Assembly (NCBI RefSeq): GCF_019320115.1
Contig: NC_089598.1
Location: 85,761,560-85,825,559 of the forward strand
Length of the DNA stretch: 64,000 bases
Direction of reading: 5' to 3'
Source: Miscanthus floridulus
Taxonomy: Eukaryota; Streptophyta; Magnoliopsida; Poales; Poaceae
Shown: positions 45,274-56,745 of the stretch, in pieces
Position numbering within the stretch: position 1 is the first letter of the stretch
How the letters are laid out: every line of letters starts with the position of its first letter
Made by a program: the position numbers and the translations under genes
Notes under the pieces: generated by a model
Seen by the model: the letters and a program-made list of their open reading frames with translations, nothing else
Databases searched by the model: none
What the model was told of the DNA's origin: nothing

Positions 45274-46059
45274 GGTGCACCATTGTATGTAGCCTGTTGA
45301 GCCATGTCTCCCTCTCTCTGAAATGGTAGAAGCAATGGATTGAAATCCTTTCCGTGCCCTCCCTTCTTTCCCAAAATTTAAGTGTTCTTCCTAACTCAGA
45401 GCCATATTTATGTGCTCATGATTTTCCTACAGATTCGTCAGACAGGTTTGTTCCATTCCACCAGCAATCCTGAATGAGCCTGCTGGGGCGCATGTGTGCT
45501 CAAATTTAAAATTTAAATTTTTAAAATGATCTTAGATGGAGAAACAACCAAAACAAATGTTGTGAATCTTGAAAAGATATACAACATTATAGCTGACAAC
45601 TTTTTTATTTAAAATCATCTAGCTAAGGATAACTACTTTTGAACTTTTTTGATTTAAAATTTAAATCTTTCAAACAACCACTGATGGAGAAACAGCAAAA
45701 GTGAAAGTTGTAGATCTGAAAAAGATAAACAACTTTGTAGTTGACAACATTTTCATTTGAATCCGTTTAGATTTCCAAACACTCATTTTAAAGTCAGTTG
45801 AGCATAATATGAGGAAAAAATATCTGATATAGACAAATTGAGTGTGTGGTGGAGTGGTTAGAGGGAGGAATGTGCGAGGCTGAGGTCGCGGGTTTGGAAC
45901 CCAGTGGCCGCGTAGCGCTCAATTTTCATGCGAAAAATGGTACGACTTGTGACCGGGATGGCACGGGCGTTTGGCTGCCCAGTGGGGCCTTCCAGGATTA
46001 AAAAAATGTTTTTGCTATTTTTTGTCCATATTTGAGAATTCTGGAAAATAGATTTATAG
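45274..46059. other. Intergenic or transposon sequence with a tRNA-like promoter
   Basis: Most is AT-rich, with doubled phrases (GATGGAGAAACA near 45535 and 45683; AAAGATAAACAACTTTGTAG-like near 45573 and 45720) often found inside grass DNA transposons. No coding sequence. A tRNA-like block is listed separately. Confidence 0.4.
45847..45902 (+). promoter_or_regulatory. tRNA-like A and B boxes, possible SINE head
   Basis: TGGTGGAGTGG (45847) resembles a pol III A box and GGGTTTGGAACCC (45890-45902) a B box (GGTTCGANNCC), about 30 bp apart as in tRNA genes. There is no full cloverleaf, so it is not a tRNA gene. It could be the head of a tRNA-derived SINE or a phrase in a DNA transposon. Confidence 0.4.
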
Positions 46060-46123
46060 GAGCGGCTTGTTTTTCAGCCGTCCCTACAAATCCTCACCCG
46101 CCCCTGCAAATCGATTTGTAGGG

Positions 46124-46988
46124 TGTTGATGGTTGTTAACATCTATAATAAATCGTCAACATATTCTGCATATATACTTAACTCCATCACCATACATAGG
46201 TCTAGGGATTTAAACTAATGAATTCCACAAGTTTTGGTGAATCTGTGTTTATAGGAGGATTTATTCAGAAAACCGGTAATGTGGACCCAATCGTTAGAGC
46301 AAATCACGATCATCCGTGGCAAAACTAACTTGGAAGAGTCTAGAATCTTCATAGAAGGCAAACCATCGAGACCTGACCCCACCCGTCATAGGGGGAGGCC
46401 GTTAGCCCCACCTGTAGGTCGGTCGGCATGTAGGTCCCAGCAATCAGCCTCTCCTTTGAAGGTCGGTTCGTAACGAGGGCTCAGATTTGACGTTGCCGTG
46501 AATTCATGGGCCCACAAGACTCCTAGTGCCTCCTATAAAATGCCCCCCATACCCCCCCTCCAGGGGCATCCTCATCTTAGGATCAGATGACAACAATCAA
46601 GAGAAGAATAGTCCTCAACATTAGGAACTATCCTTTGTAAATAGCAAATAGTGAGATAGAGAGTGAGGGAAGAGTTTGGAGGAAGTGCTGGCCTGTCGGT
46701 GCTCTCTCTATATCTTGTACCTTGGCGGATTCAAGTTCTATTTGAGCTTGCTTTTGAGATATCTCTGGTAATCAACTTCTGATTCAAGTAAGTATTGTGT
46801 CTATATTGTTCATCAGGTTTGCGACTCTTTTGAGTACTTTAATCCTTGTAGACATTGGGTTAAAGTAGTAATTATAGTGTAAGCGTGGTGCTTAGACTAG
46901 GTTACTCATGGATGCACCCTATATTCCGGATCTGTGGTAGATCGCGAGAGTGACACTCGAGTCCGCCTGCGAGAATTCCTGGATTTCA
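46124..46988 (+). repeat. Probable solo LTR or LTR fragment
   Basis: It begins TGTTGATGGTTGTTAAC, has a TATA box (CCTATAAAATG at 46532-46542), a leader with no start codons of note, and ends near GGATTTCA. That is the plan of an LTR. No matching LTR or internal region is in the window. The flanks TAGGG and CAGGG/AGGGC are only roughly alike, so the ends are uncertain. Confidence 0.5.
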
Positions 46989-48360
46989 GGGCTAGCAAGC
47001 TTTGGTTGCTTCTTCCTCTGCTTCTCAGATATTGTCCACTTTCTGCTTGTTCCTCTGCTTCTGGGAGACTACGAGCCTTCCTCTAGCTCTTTCTGGTCTA
47101 TGGTGGTGCATGTTCCTCTGCTTCTCGGAGAATGTTTGCCTGCCTCTAGCTCTTTCGCTTTACTTTAACTCACGCCATCTGCAACAATCAGAAAAAATTA
47201 CACATGCGTTTCATCAAACACCATACATTCATGAAGAATAAAAAAGAGGAGATCACAGACAGCCTCACCGTGCTAAGGCGAGAAGGTGATCTGCCGATCT
47301 TGGCCGGCTTGCTCGCAAGAGGTGTGGCGTGCTGATAGATGGTGGCACGGTAGATCCCCGCAGTGCAGTAGATCCCTGCGGCATGGAAGGATTTGGGTAA
47401 GAGGTTTCGGTGTGTGGGGGAGGGGGTGGGTGGAGGGGGAGGTGGCGCAGGGTGGGTGGCACCGGACGGGGCGAACGGCGATGGAAACGGCGCGCAAAAG
47501 AGGAAAAGTTGGGGAAAAGCTGGGTACTAAGAGAATGCGTTTAGGGGCGGACTTTCCCACTTGTCGTGTAATTGCATCGCCGACACATAAACACTGTCAA
47601 GGAGTTGTTGTCCACCGAAACTTGGGGGTCCACTAAAACATGGGGATTAATATTGGTCAACGGTTAATACACATAGTAGTGTATTATATATCATCATAAT
47701 TATCATTATATATAAAATTCGGTCTCTGCTCACTAGACGGGGCGGCGATTTGCCCGCGCAAAAATGTGATTTTGAGTGAAAAATGAAATCCCCATGCCCA
47801 GTAGTGCCACCAACACAAAACTAAAAATTATATCTCTCTTTTGCCCCCTCGCGAAAATTGGTTTACCACACCATCGATTTCAGACAAGGGTATTTGTGGT
47901 ATTGGGATGGCCACATCAAAGTGCAAGGAGTCATTGTCTCTGCCTCCATCACCATTCTCTCCTCCCACTCTAGAGCCTAGCCCCCTCTACCACCTCGATT
48001 CAAACCCTAGCTAGGCGCATCGAAATAACAGCTTGACTCCCTATCCATTCTCTAGCCGCACCCTCTCTCATACCTTTCCGAACCCTAGCCGGAGCCGAGT
48101 CAGATCCGATCCCCTTCGCCGACAGCAGTCCACTGATGGTGGAAGGACCACCGTCAGTGGCGGTACAGGCCGGAATCCAGACCCCCTATGTCGGCACCTG
48201 TCATGACCGAGCTACAGCGTCATCGTTGATGACTGCCACACCAGATCTACTACCCCTTTGTCGACGCCGACCGTACCACTTCCATGACCTGGATGACAAG
48301 AGGGCCATGCCGATGACGTAGCGTAGCCAGGAAAAGGAAGAGGTACCCAAATTCCTTTTA
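46989..48360. other. Stretch without a supported gene
   Basis: It has a direct repeat of GTTCCTCTGCTTCT...CCTCTAGCTCTTTC (47046-47100 and 47111-47160), a GC-rich part with minus-strand proline-rich frames (47265-47560), and a CT-rich leader-like part with CCCTAGC phrases near 47985-48110. It may be CACTA interior or the promoter of its gene, but I cannot prove that. Confidence 0.4.
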
Positions 48361-48456
48361 GGCCTTGTTTGGATGCATGTGTATCCACTTTAATCCACAT
48401 ATGATCCACTTCAACACTGTGGATCAAGATGAATACATGCACATCCAAACAATGCC
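48361..48456. mobile_element. Tourist-like MITE, 96 bp
   Basis: Ends GGCCTTGTTTGGATGCATGT and ACATGCACATCCAAACAATGCC (reversed) pair with few mismatches. TTA lies on both sides (48358-48360, 48457-48459), the usual target duplication of PIF/Harbinger MITEs. Confidence 0.8.
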
Positions 48457-48949
48457 TTATGATGCATGCTGTATTCTAGTGGTTGAACCTGGGGCATGTA
48501 GATAGTGATGGGGTTACATGTTTCTTAGTTGATTGTAGTTCACATGTGCTTTATTCGAGTAATAGCTTCCATATAAGTTTTAGTTCACATGTACTTTATT
48601 CAATTAATGGCTTCCGTATATGTTGTAGTTTAGGCGCCTAATTTGCACGCTCCTGCTCTATTTTGTTGATATTCGGTACAATGTTAACTCAATAAATGCC
48701 TTTGTAATCTACATGTTGACATTCAGAATATCTCTCTGAAGCAGAGGAGCGTGTTCAGGGATATGGTGATACATATACAGATTTATAAGAGCTAGTACCC
48801 CTTGCAATTGAGGTGCTTGTTCTATCTTATCAGGTTGGGTTGGGAGGAGGGTTGGTTTAGGTAGCAGTGCAATTCAATTCTTTATTGTGTGGATAGCAAT
48901 GCAATTTTTCATGCTTGCCGCTTAAGTTTGTTTCTCTAATTTCAGGCTA
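48457..48949. other. Stretch without a gene, probably CACTA intron
   Basis: AT-rich, no coding signal. A possible acceptor (CTCTAATTTCAG) at 48934-48945 leads into the transposase-like exon. Confidence 0.35.
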
Positions 48950-49290
48950 TGGGTTGAACAAGCTATAGAGAAGTCCCTACCAGCAGGGCAAAAGGCAGCA
49001 CTGATATGGGTCCTGGGGGATGGCAATCCAAGAGAGTGAAGCCAACTAGTCTAGTAGAGTTGCACCATCCTGGAGTTCCAACTAGGTCCAAAAGTCGGCA
49101 TGCACAAGGCGAACAAAGCCCTGAGGGACTGGTCACGTGAAGATGACCTTAGCCATGCTGAAGAGGAGACTCCACCTCCCCACCCGCAGAATGACCAAAC
49201 TTGCGAAGGTTGGTATTACCTTAGACATGTCTATAGATCAAGTCACACTATTAGATATCCATGTTACTTTTCTAACAATCTGAATGCATG
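48946..49290 (+). pseudogene. CACTA transposase gene, N-terminal exon fragment (tentative)
   Basis: In broken frames the sequence reads MGPGGWQSKRVKPTSLVELHH, RSKSRHAQGEQSPEG, then SHAEEETPPPHPQNDQT, followed by a GT-like donor. Basic and Pro-rich N-terminal regions of this kind precede the conserved part of Transposase_24-type CACTA proteins. The gag-only element then separates it from the rest at 59395. I link the two only by position and orientation; the homology is weak. Confidence 0.35.
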
Positions 49291-49315
49291 AAGATTATGT
49301 AGTACCATTGCATAT

Positions 49316-50114
49316 GTAAGGAAAATGGACCATATGCCCATTTACTTTGAATTTTGGTGTTTGATGACCAACACAAGCAAATTGGACTAATGAATTTGCA
49401 AGTGTTTATTTTGTAGTTCAATAGGACGCAAGATGTGACTTGGACAAAGGCGACGTGATGATCCGATGATCAACACCACAAGCAAGACCTTAGGAGCACA
49501 AGAGAAGACCCAAGATATCAAGCAAAGTCCAAGCACGAAGATAGGAACCAAGCCGCACGCAAGATCGTGAAGAAATGAGCTCATAGAAGTGACCGGACGC
49601 TAGAGGAAAGTGACCGGATGCTCCGATCAATGGCTCAGCAACAGCAGGCGTCAGTAGCAATGACCGGACGCTGAACAAGTAAATCGTTCGGATGCTCCGA
49701 TGGCACTGTTCACCAGCCCGGCAACACACTCAGCATTAACCGGACGCTAGCGGCAAATCGACCGGACGCAGGACAACAGCGTCCGATCGAGTACAGAGAG
49801 GTTCCAGAGCGGCAAACTTGTGACCGGACGCGTCCGGTGGCAAGTGACAGGACTCTGGCTGCGTTTGATCAATTGTTCGTGGCTCCAACGGTCGGGACAA
49901 CCAGACGCGTCCGATCAGGACGACTCCAGTGTCCGGCCAGTAGCAGAAAAGCGAGACTTCGTCCCCAACGGCTAATATCTCAGTGGGACTTATAAATACA
50001 ACCCCCAACCGGCCAAATGATAGGAGTGGAGCTAAGGAAACATATAAAGGGTGTTGATACACCATTTTAGTGATCTCTACTTGCATAGTGCTTAGTGTTT
50101 TATTAGGTGACTAG
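49316..50114 (+). repeat. 5' LTR of gag-only element copy 2, left part
   Basis: Starts TGTAAGGAAAATGG, as at 57943. The part 49590-49945 carries many CCGGACG motifs and decay forms. It is cut at GACTAG (50109-50114), where the 3' LTR reads GATTAG. Confidence 0.88.
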
Positions 50115-50260
50115 TATAGTGCCCGTGCTAACGCTACGGTGACATTTACAAAAATCCCGTGCTAACGCTACGGTGACATCTACAAAAAAAAATATTATTT
50201 TTTTCATTTTTCTAGTATATTGCCCGTGCTAACGCTACGGTGACATCTACAAAAAAATAA
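50115..50260 (+). repeat. Triplicated terminal phrase
   Basis: TAGTATAGTGCCCGTGCTAA and its downstream GCTACGGTGACAT(C/T)TAC occur at about 50112, 50156 and 50213, the last two as partial copies. Repeated end sequences may be transposase-binding sites. Confidence 0.75.
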
Positions 50261-50578
50261 ATTATAAAACTAAAAAAATCAACTCATAAAAGAAACACAA
50301 ATTCACAAACTAATGAAATAAGAGCATGCATTATTGTGTGTTAAAAGATAATGATGGACTTCATAAATAAGAATCTGAAAAAACAAAATAAGAAAAATGA
50401 AAAAAAAATCGGATACTGTTCTGTCTAGCACAACCCAAACACTCAGGTCTAAGTCATCCATGTGAGTACTTCAATAGTAGATAGATAAATGAGTTGGAAA
50501 AAATTAGTAACAATAGCAAAGCTACATATGGCAATGTTTCTGTACCCATTCTCGATCTAGACAGGCAAGCATTATGTA

Positions 50579-50755
50579 TGGACAGTGGTCTGATCACTCA
50601 CATTGCCACACTTGCAGTGGTCTGATCACTCACATTGCCACACTCACACTGCCACACTTGCAGTGGTCTGATCACTGCAGTGTACCCATTCATCTCCTTC
50701 ATACAAGTTGACAGTGGTCTGATCACTCCCATTGCCACACTTGCAGTAACCATCG
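50579..50755. repeat. Tandem repeat of a ~34-bp unit
   Basis: The phrase ACAGTGGTCTGATCACTC followed by ACATTGCCACACTTGC occurs about four times with small changes and partial units. TGATCA palindromes sit at the centre of each unit. Confidence 0.85.
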
Positions 50756-52401
50756 AAGATCGAATTCTAACCGTACTCAGAACGCTGTGAGCTGTAGGAA
50801 AGTATAAATTTCACATCTCTGCATACGCATTTAAAAGATTCAGTATTTTTAGTGAAAAATACAAAACAATAGAATCGAAGGAGCACCAATTTGTAAAGTA
50901 AACCTGTGGCTCCTGTCGAGCTGACCAACTGAGAAGGATTCCAAGATTCTCTTAGCTTTGCTGTTGTTGAATTGCTGGGCACCAGAATAAAAAGGTGTCC
51001 AGCTGTTGCTACTATAGTACTGCAAAGTGAAAAAATGAAGTCGAGTCGAGCAAGCTACTACCACTATTCTGAAAATGAAAGGAGAGTTGAGCTGCTGTAG
51101 ATTGACACACTGAAAAACAAATGAAAGGAGAATTGACATGGAATGGGAATAACTCGATCTATTTCACTATTTGAAAAAATCAAGAACAAAATCCAATTCT
51201 GATTGACATGAAATTGGAATCACAACTTCGCTAGATCATGTACAATATATTTGACCAAAAACATCAAAAAAGATTGAGCCTTTTCGCTAAAAGATTGACC
51301 AAAAACACCCAATTTATCTGCAAGCAAATCACTCTGAACACTAAGCAGATCTAATCGTTTTAGTACAAAACTGAATATTAATCTTTTAGCCATGGCAGGG
51401 GTGCACTGCCGCAGAAGACTTGGGGATGAGCGGCCAGGTGGAGTGTGGAGACTGGACTGGAGATGGAGAGCCCGCTGCGTGCTGCTGTGCTTGCTGGATG
51501 CATGCCGGCGCTCGCCGCCCAGCTCCGAGTCCACCCACACATGTATCTGACCAAAAACTACATGTACTGGACACAATAGGCAACTACATCAGTTATTCCT
51601 ACTATTGAAGTTGAGCCTCCAGGATGTTCATTTAATACTCCATTGGAAACACATCAAGTATGTGTTAACATTTATTTAGGAGTACCAGATATGGGCAATG
51701 TACTCTATTCCAGAGTTGTTAAAAATTGCTACTAATAGATACTCCTATATTTTTCAACGAATCAAACAGGAGGACCTTGCTGTTGCATTTGTTAAGAGGT
51801 AAAATTAAAGTCATTTCATTGAAGCAATAACCGAAGAAGATGTAAGTTTTATCTCCAAGACTTTACAGCTCTGTCATAAGAATCTGCGATTTAGACATTG
51901 CCCTGTCGTACTATCTGTAACATATAGCATGCAAATGTGTCTTGTTTTCACTTGTCACTTTCTGCATAGCCCAAAATATATCATGGACTTGGACAGTGCT
52001 AATGAGGCTACAGTAATCATGCTGCCCAATTCATTGATATAAAACTAAATACTATAGTTTCAGTTGCAACACCAAGCACATTTGGAACACACTGCTCATG
52101 CATCTCATAAACCGCATCTCACAATAGACAAATTTAAAAATTCAATCTAGGTCTGTCCAACTCACCAGAGCCCATATCGGGGAAGGGGGCCGATGCAGCG
52201 GCGGCGGCATTGGCAGGAAGAATTTGCCGCCGCAGACCGGGTACCCCCACATTTTCCCTGAGATATTAAGATACCAATACTTATTAAAAATAACCAAATG
52301 GTTTTAAAATATTTTCCGGAGCATGAAAGTTGCTACCACAAAATGTCATGTGCTAGAAGACTCCTTTGATTCCACACGGGCTCTTTTAACTCCTCTCCAG
52401 G
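50756..52401. other. Interior of the inserted DNA element, no supported gene
   Basis: AT-rich with short minus-strand frames (50767-51576) lacking domains or splice support. I see nothing I can name. Confidence 0.4.
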
Positions 52402-52833
52402 CTAAAAATGCCATATCAAGGAACAACAACAGCTATAAATTTGCCCCAAGTCACAATAACATGTGTAGGGTCCCAGGAGTATGACCAAGAGTCTGCGCTT
52501 CTTATGCAAGTACAGTTCCCAGGATTCAATGGAAACAAATAAATCTTCAGAAAACATAGGCACTTGCAGTTGCAGAAGTATATTAGCAGAAATACATAAT
52601 ATTTCATTCAATAGGATACGACTTTCTTCAATAGAGATGCTGTTTGACTCATAAATTGGTGCATTTTCAGTCCCATCACCCTTGTCCAGCTTGACCTCAA
52701 AACCAATCACAGTCTGCATAGCTGCAACACTGATCTCGGGCTGAATGGAAGCATCCAGTAGCTGATCCTTTCCAACCACTACGTCATCATCCGCGAGGTC
52801 CATATCTTCCACTTGCCCCTCTTCAAGATCCAT
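52402..52833 (-). pseudogene. Captured exon-like fragment, unknown gene
   Basis: A 143-codon minus-strand frame begins MDLEEGQVEDMDLADDDVVV and is acidic in its first 30 residues, then mixed, with a hydrophobic C-terminus. I do not recognise the family. Codon use and composition look more gene-like than the surrounding AT-rich sequence. It may be one exon of a host gene carried by the DNA element; the C-terminal part could run into intron. Start at 52833 is the first ATG in frame. Confidence 0.35.
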
Positions 52834-52865
52834 GTTCCTAGGCCCCAGCAGATGGCTTGGGATTA

Positions 52866-53409
52866 CTACCTCTTCATCTTTCGCATCTTTCCCCCCCCTT
52901 CATCTTTTGCATCAGCCTCGCAAGGTGCGTCAAGGCTGATGAACTCGTCTAATGCAATGTTTTTGCGGGGCAAATACACTATGCATTCAACATTCCCGAT
53001 AGAATTTGTAGGAAGGGAAGGGAAGAGAAGAGATGCTAGAAATACCTTGTGGGTGCTCGTCGCAGGGGCCAACGAAGACCTGGCGTAGGAGGGCGGCGAC
53101 GTTCGTCCAGAGGCTGTGGCAGAGCTTGTGCGCACGTGGCCGCGGGCGTGGCCGCGGCGGAGCCCGCTCGTGCTTGCGCCCGTTCGTAACGCGCCTCACG
53201 CCAGCGCCATGCCGTGCGCGAGAGTGGAGCACGCGCGCTGGCCGCCGGATACCGGAGACGGATCGTCGACGCGCGATGGTGGCCCGGCCGCTCCGCGACA
53301 GGGACGGAGCACCAGCGACAGCGAGCAGGGCCTGGAGGAGGGCAGCCGCCATGCCCTTCGGACAAACCCTAGGCACGGGCGCTCCTGCGCGTGGAGGCGC
53401 TGCCGCCAT
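52866..53409 (-). pseudogene. Captured two-exon fragment of an unknown gene
   Basis: A GC-rich minus-strand frame starts MAAAPPRAGAPVPRVCPKG at 53409, Arg/Ala-rich like a grass transit peptide or N-terminal exon. After CDEHPQ a good donor (AAG|GTATTTCT, near 53046) is seen. A possible acceptor (GAATGCATAG, near 52982) leads to LPRKNIALDEFISLDAPCEA, which ends at 52866. The intron of about 60 bp is short for a plant. I cannot name the source gene. Whether it is expressed from its new place is unknown. Confidence 0.4.
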
Positions 53410-53754
53410 CTCCTAACCCGGCTCGTGTTGAGCTTTTGTTTTTTCGGAAAAGGGAGAAAACAAGGTGGAGGTGGGAATCGAACCGTGGTTGCTTGGCGTG
53501 GACGTGGGTGCCTGGTCGCGCGCGGGAGGTACGCGGGAGGGCAACGGAGGGCAGACACACTAAACACGAGCCGTCGGATTTGGATGACTAATGAGAGAGA
53601 ATGGCTAAGAGATAATCTGGTGCATCTGTTTTGATGGTGTTATATTTTCTGGGTGCATTCATGGGTGTGGATGTAGCATAGGTCATGACTGTGGAGTAGG
53701 TATTTGTTGTGTGGCTGTAGATTTATTCTAACTGGTGTATTATAGGGTAGGGTA

Positions 53755-54435
53755 GATTAGCGTAGGTGCTTTGCGAAGTGCTTTGGTTGATTAGACCACC
53801 GTTTATGCACTTGCTCTAGGTTTAGGCCTAGTGTTTAGTGAGGTTTGCATACCTCTTACCACTCGGTGCTTGCGCGCACCATTGTTGTACATCGGAGGGG
53901 CTTGGAGTCTTGCGAGATCACACCAACCGTGTTTGTGGTGTGACCGCCACCGTGTACCGGAGGGAATAAAGCCCGTGGAGTTTTGGCCGGAAGCTTGATA
54001 GTGAAGACGGCGGGGAGCATCTACGAGAGGCTTGCCGAAAGGCACATCGGAGACCCACTTGCACGTGGGGAAGGCCCGAGACTATCCACGGAGTTACCCG
54101 ACCAGGAGCTTGTTCCTTACGAGGGATTCCTTGCGAGGGGCTCCAACAAAAACTAGGGGGAAGCTTGCACGCTTCTCGATACCTCGGTAAAAATACCAAA
54201 GTCATCGACGGGAGTTTGCATATTTCTACCTTGCTCTTTAGCTTCCGCATTTACATTATTTGTATTACTCCTTTTATGGTAGAGATAGCAACACACTAGC
54301 AAAACCGTAGTTGCACATTTAGATAGTTTATCTTTTGCATAGGTTTTGCTAAGGCTAGAAAAAGAGGCCATAGTTTAGAGTTAGAATTTTAAGTTGCCTA
54401 ATTCACCCTCCTCTTAGGAGTCATAGTCCCCTACA
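53755..54435 (+). repeat. 5' LTR of gag-only element copy 2, right part
   Basis: Resumes at GATTAGCGTAGGTGCTTTGCG and ends TCCCCTACA, directly before the primer site. Matches 58726-59394 of the 3' LTR. Confidence 0.88.
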
Positions 54436-54450
54436 ATTGGTACCAGAGTC
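54436..54450 (+). other. Primer-binding site, tRNA-Met type, copy 2
   Basis: ATTGGTACCAGAGTC follows the LTR end; it differs by little from the TGGTATCAGAGC initiator-tRNA-Met site. Confidence 0.75.
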
Positions 54451-54514
54451 AGTTGGCTCAATTTGGACCTTTGGCTTAACCGTCGTTAAGCCGACGCTAT
54501 TTAGAGTGGTTTGG

Positions 54515-56745
54515 ATGGACACCTCTGGGCCTCCACACTTTGACGGCACTAACTTTCCTTATTATAGAGCTAGAATGGCTTGCTACCTTGAGGCGGTTGA
54601 TTTGGGAGTTTGGAGAGTCACTCGTGACGGGATGAAACCCATTAAGAATCTCGATAAACCCACAAAGAGTGATGAAAAGGAAATTTATTTCAATGCTAGA
54701 GCTAAGAATTGTTTGTTTGAATCTTTTAGAATGGATGTTTTTAACCAAGTATTCACTTTAAATACGGCACATGAAATATGGTTAAAACTCCAAGAGCTCC
54801 ATGACGGCACATCTAATGTCCATGAGCAGAAGCATTGTCTAGCTAAGCAAAATTATGATTCCTTTACAATGAATGATGATGAGCTTGTTCGTGATATGCA
54901 TTCTTGTTTGAATTTAATTATCAATGAGCTCCATTCAATAGGACTAACAAAGCTAGATGATGCAGACATCGTGAGAAAGATCATCTCCGTGCTACCACAA
55001 AAGAAATATGCAAGCATCATCACCATCCTTCACAACATGGAGGACTTGAGCACTATGACCCCGGCCATAGTCATTGGCAAGATAGTGGCATTTTAAATGT
55101 CACACAAGATGGGTCAAGAAGAAGCCTCTTCATTAAGCAAAGGCAAAGCTCTCGCATGTAGTGAGAAAAAGAAGATGAAGAGTAAGCAAGTTGAGACAAG
55201 CTCAAGCTCAAGTTCCTCAAGTGAAGAAGAAGAAGATAAGGATGATGATGATGAAGATTCAAGTGATGATGATCGATCTTCCTCCTCCACCTCCGACCTT
55301 GATGAAGAATCAATCAAACTAATCAACAAGGTGGAGAAGATGATCCAAAGGCTCAATGTCAAGGGTGTGCCCATCCAAATCCAAGATCTCATTTTCACAA
55401 ATCAAAGAAATAAGCAAAGAAAGAGAGGATGCTATGGATGTGGCGAGTTGGGGCACTTTGTGGAAGTGTGTCCAAATAAGCCCACACCCAAGACAAACAA
55501 GAAGGCATGCAAGAAACAAGCTCTCACATCAATAAGGACATGGGGTGATTCTTCAAGTGAAGAAGAACACCATCACAAGAGGCGAGGGTGAAAGCACTCA
55601 TCATCAAGCTCTTCTCATGTGTGCCTTATGGCACGAGGTAACGAAAGCTCATCCTCTAGTGAGAGTGATAGTGATGATGAAATGCCTTCTTATGAAGAAA
55701 TTATGCACCAAAATCTTAATTATGCTAAAGTTTGCACTAGTCAACAAAAGAAGCTCGGAAAAATAAAAGAAAAGCTAGATAGTTCACAAGAAGCATATAA
55801 AACTTTGCTTGAACAATATGAGAATTTTGCTAATCTCAATGTTGAACTATCTACTAAAATTGAGCAACTTAAGGCTAGTGCAACAACAAATGCATGCAGA
55901 ATTAATGATGAGCAACTTGTTAAGAAAAATGAAAAATTAAAAGGAAAATTAGCTAGCTCACAAGATGCTTATAAAAGTTTGCTTGCTAAAATGGAAACCA
56001 TGTGCAAACATTGTGATGAGCTAACTAATAAAGTTGCTAATCTTGAAGCCATTAGTGCAACCCCTACCAAGGCATCTAAAAAGAAAAGTTCTAATATGTC
56101 TAAAAAGGATGCCTCTACTTCTTGTAATGATTTATGTTTAGACTCATCCTCGTGCAACCAAGTTTGTGTTGAGAAAGTTGTTGTAGATACATGCACACAA
56201 GAGGTTGCAAAGGAGAATGAGCAACTCAAGCAAGAAGTAGCTCGCCTCACCAAACACTTGACTCAAGTGAAAGGCAAGGCGAAGCAAGCCCAACTTCATC
56301 AAGATAACACCATCAAGAGAGTGAAGAAGCTTGATGAAGGACAAACCGTGGTTTGCTACATATGCCACAAGGAAGGTCACAAGTCCTATGAGTGCAAGGT
56401 AAAGAATGGGGGAAGAGCAAAGAAGAAAGATAAGAAGCAAACAAGCAAGCTCTCCAACACCTACACCAACAAGGTGGACAAGAAGGCCTCCACACCATAC
56501 TTGCTAAAGAAGAAGAAAATGACAAGGTGGTGGCCATCAAGATAAACAAGCAAGCCAACAATGAGGTCAAACGCTTTTGGGTGCCAAAGGAAATCATCTC
56601 CAACATGAAGAGCACCAAAAAAGGTTTGGATCCCGAAAGGGAAGTGAGAAGTCCTATGGACTTGGGAATTTGGAGACTTGGCAAAAGTATGGATGCATTT
56701 CATGGGGTGCATCATGATGGACAAAATCATTGCCAAGTGGGTTAG
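54515..56745 (+). pseudogene. Sirevirus-like Gag with two zinc knuckles, copy 2 (broken)
   Basis: The start ATG at 54515 (MDTSGPPHFDGTNF) matches copy 1. The same frame runs to 56545 through an N-terminal Gag domain, Ser/Asp/Glu-rich part, knuckle CYGCGELGHFVEVC (about 55430), coiled-coil-like repeats and knuckle CYICHKEGHKSYEC (about 56356). Two stops break it: TAA 55094-55096, where copy 1 has Glu, and TGA 55589-55591, where copy 1 has Arg. A one-base loss in an A-rich run near 56515 shifts the end into another frame (VKRFWVPKEII, to 56745). Copy 1 has no stop at these places and has its own stop elsewhere, so the breaks arose after the two copies separated. Confidence 0.82.

Larger units (their letters stand above)
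50115..53754. mobile_element. DNA element with captured gene pieces, inserted in the LTR
   Basis: The LTR stops at GACTAG (50109-50114) and resumes at GATTAG (53755-53760); the uninterrupted LTRs have this once, so the 3640 bp between is an insertion with a short, slightly decayed duplication. Its left end holds three copies of CCCGTGCTAACGCTACGG, a phrase seen at the ends of grass elements often called Helitron- or MULE-like. The right end (TATTATAGGGTAGGGTA) does not pair with it, so the class is open. It carries no transposase but has exon-like pieces on the minus strand (52402-53409) and a 34-bp tandem repeat. Confidence 0.72.

Noticed and set aside
45841..45910. tRNA gene
   Set aside because: Only A- and B-box-like sequence; no acceptor, D or anticodon stems could be paired.
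52402..53409. A functional host gene in the DNA element
   Set aside because: Only parts with doubtful splice sites, no full domain, and placed inside a transposon; called captured fragments instead.
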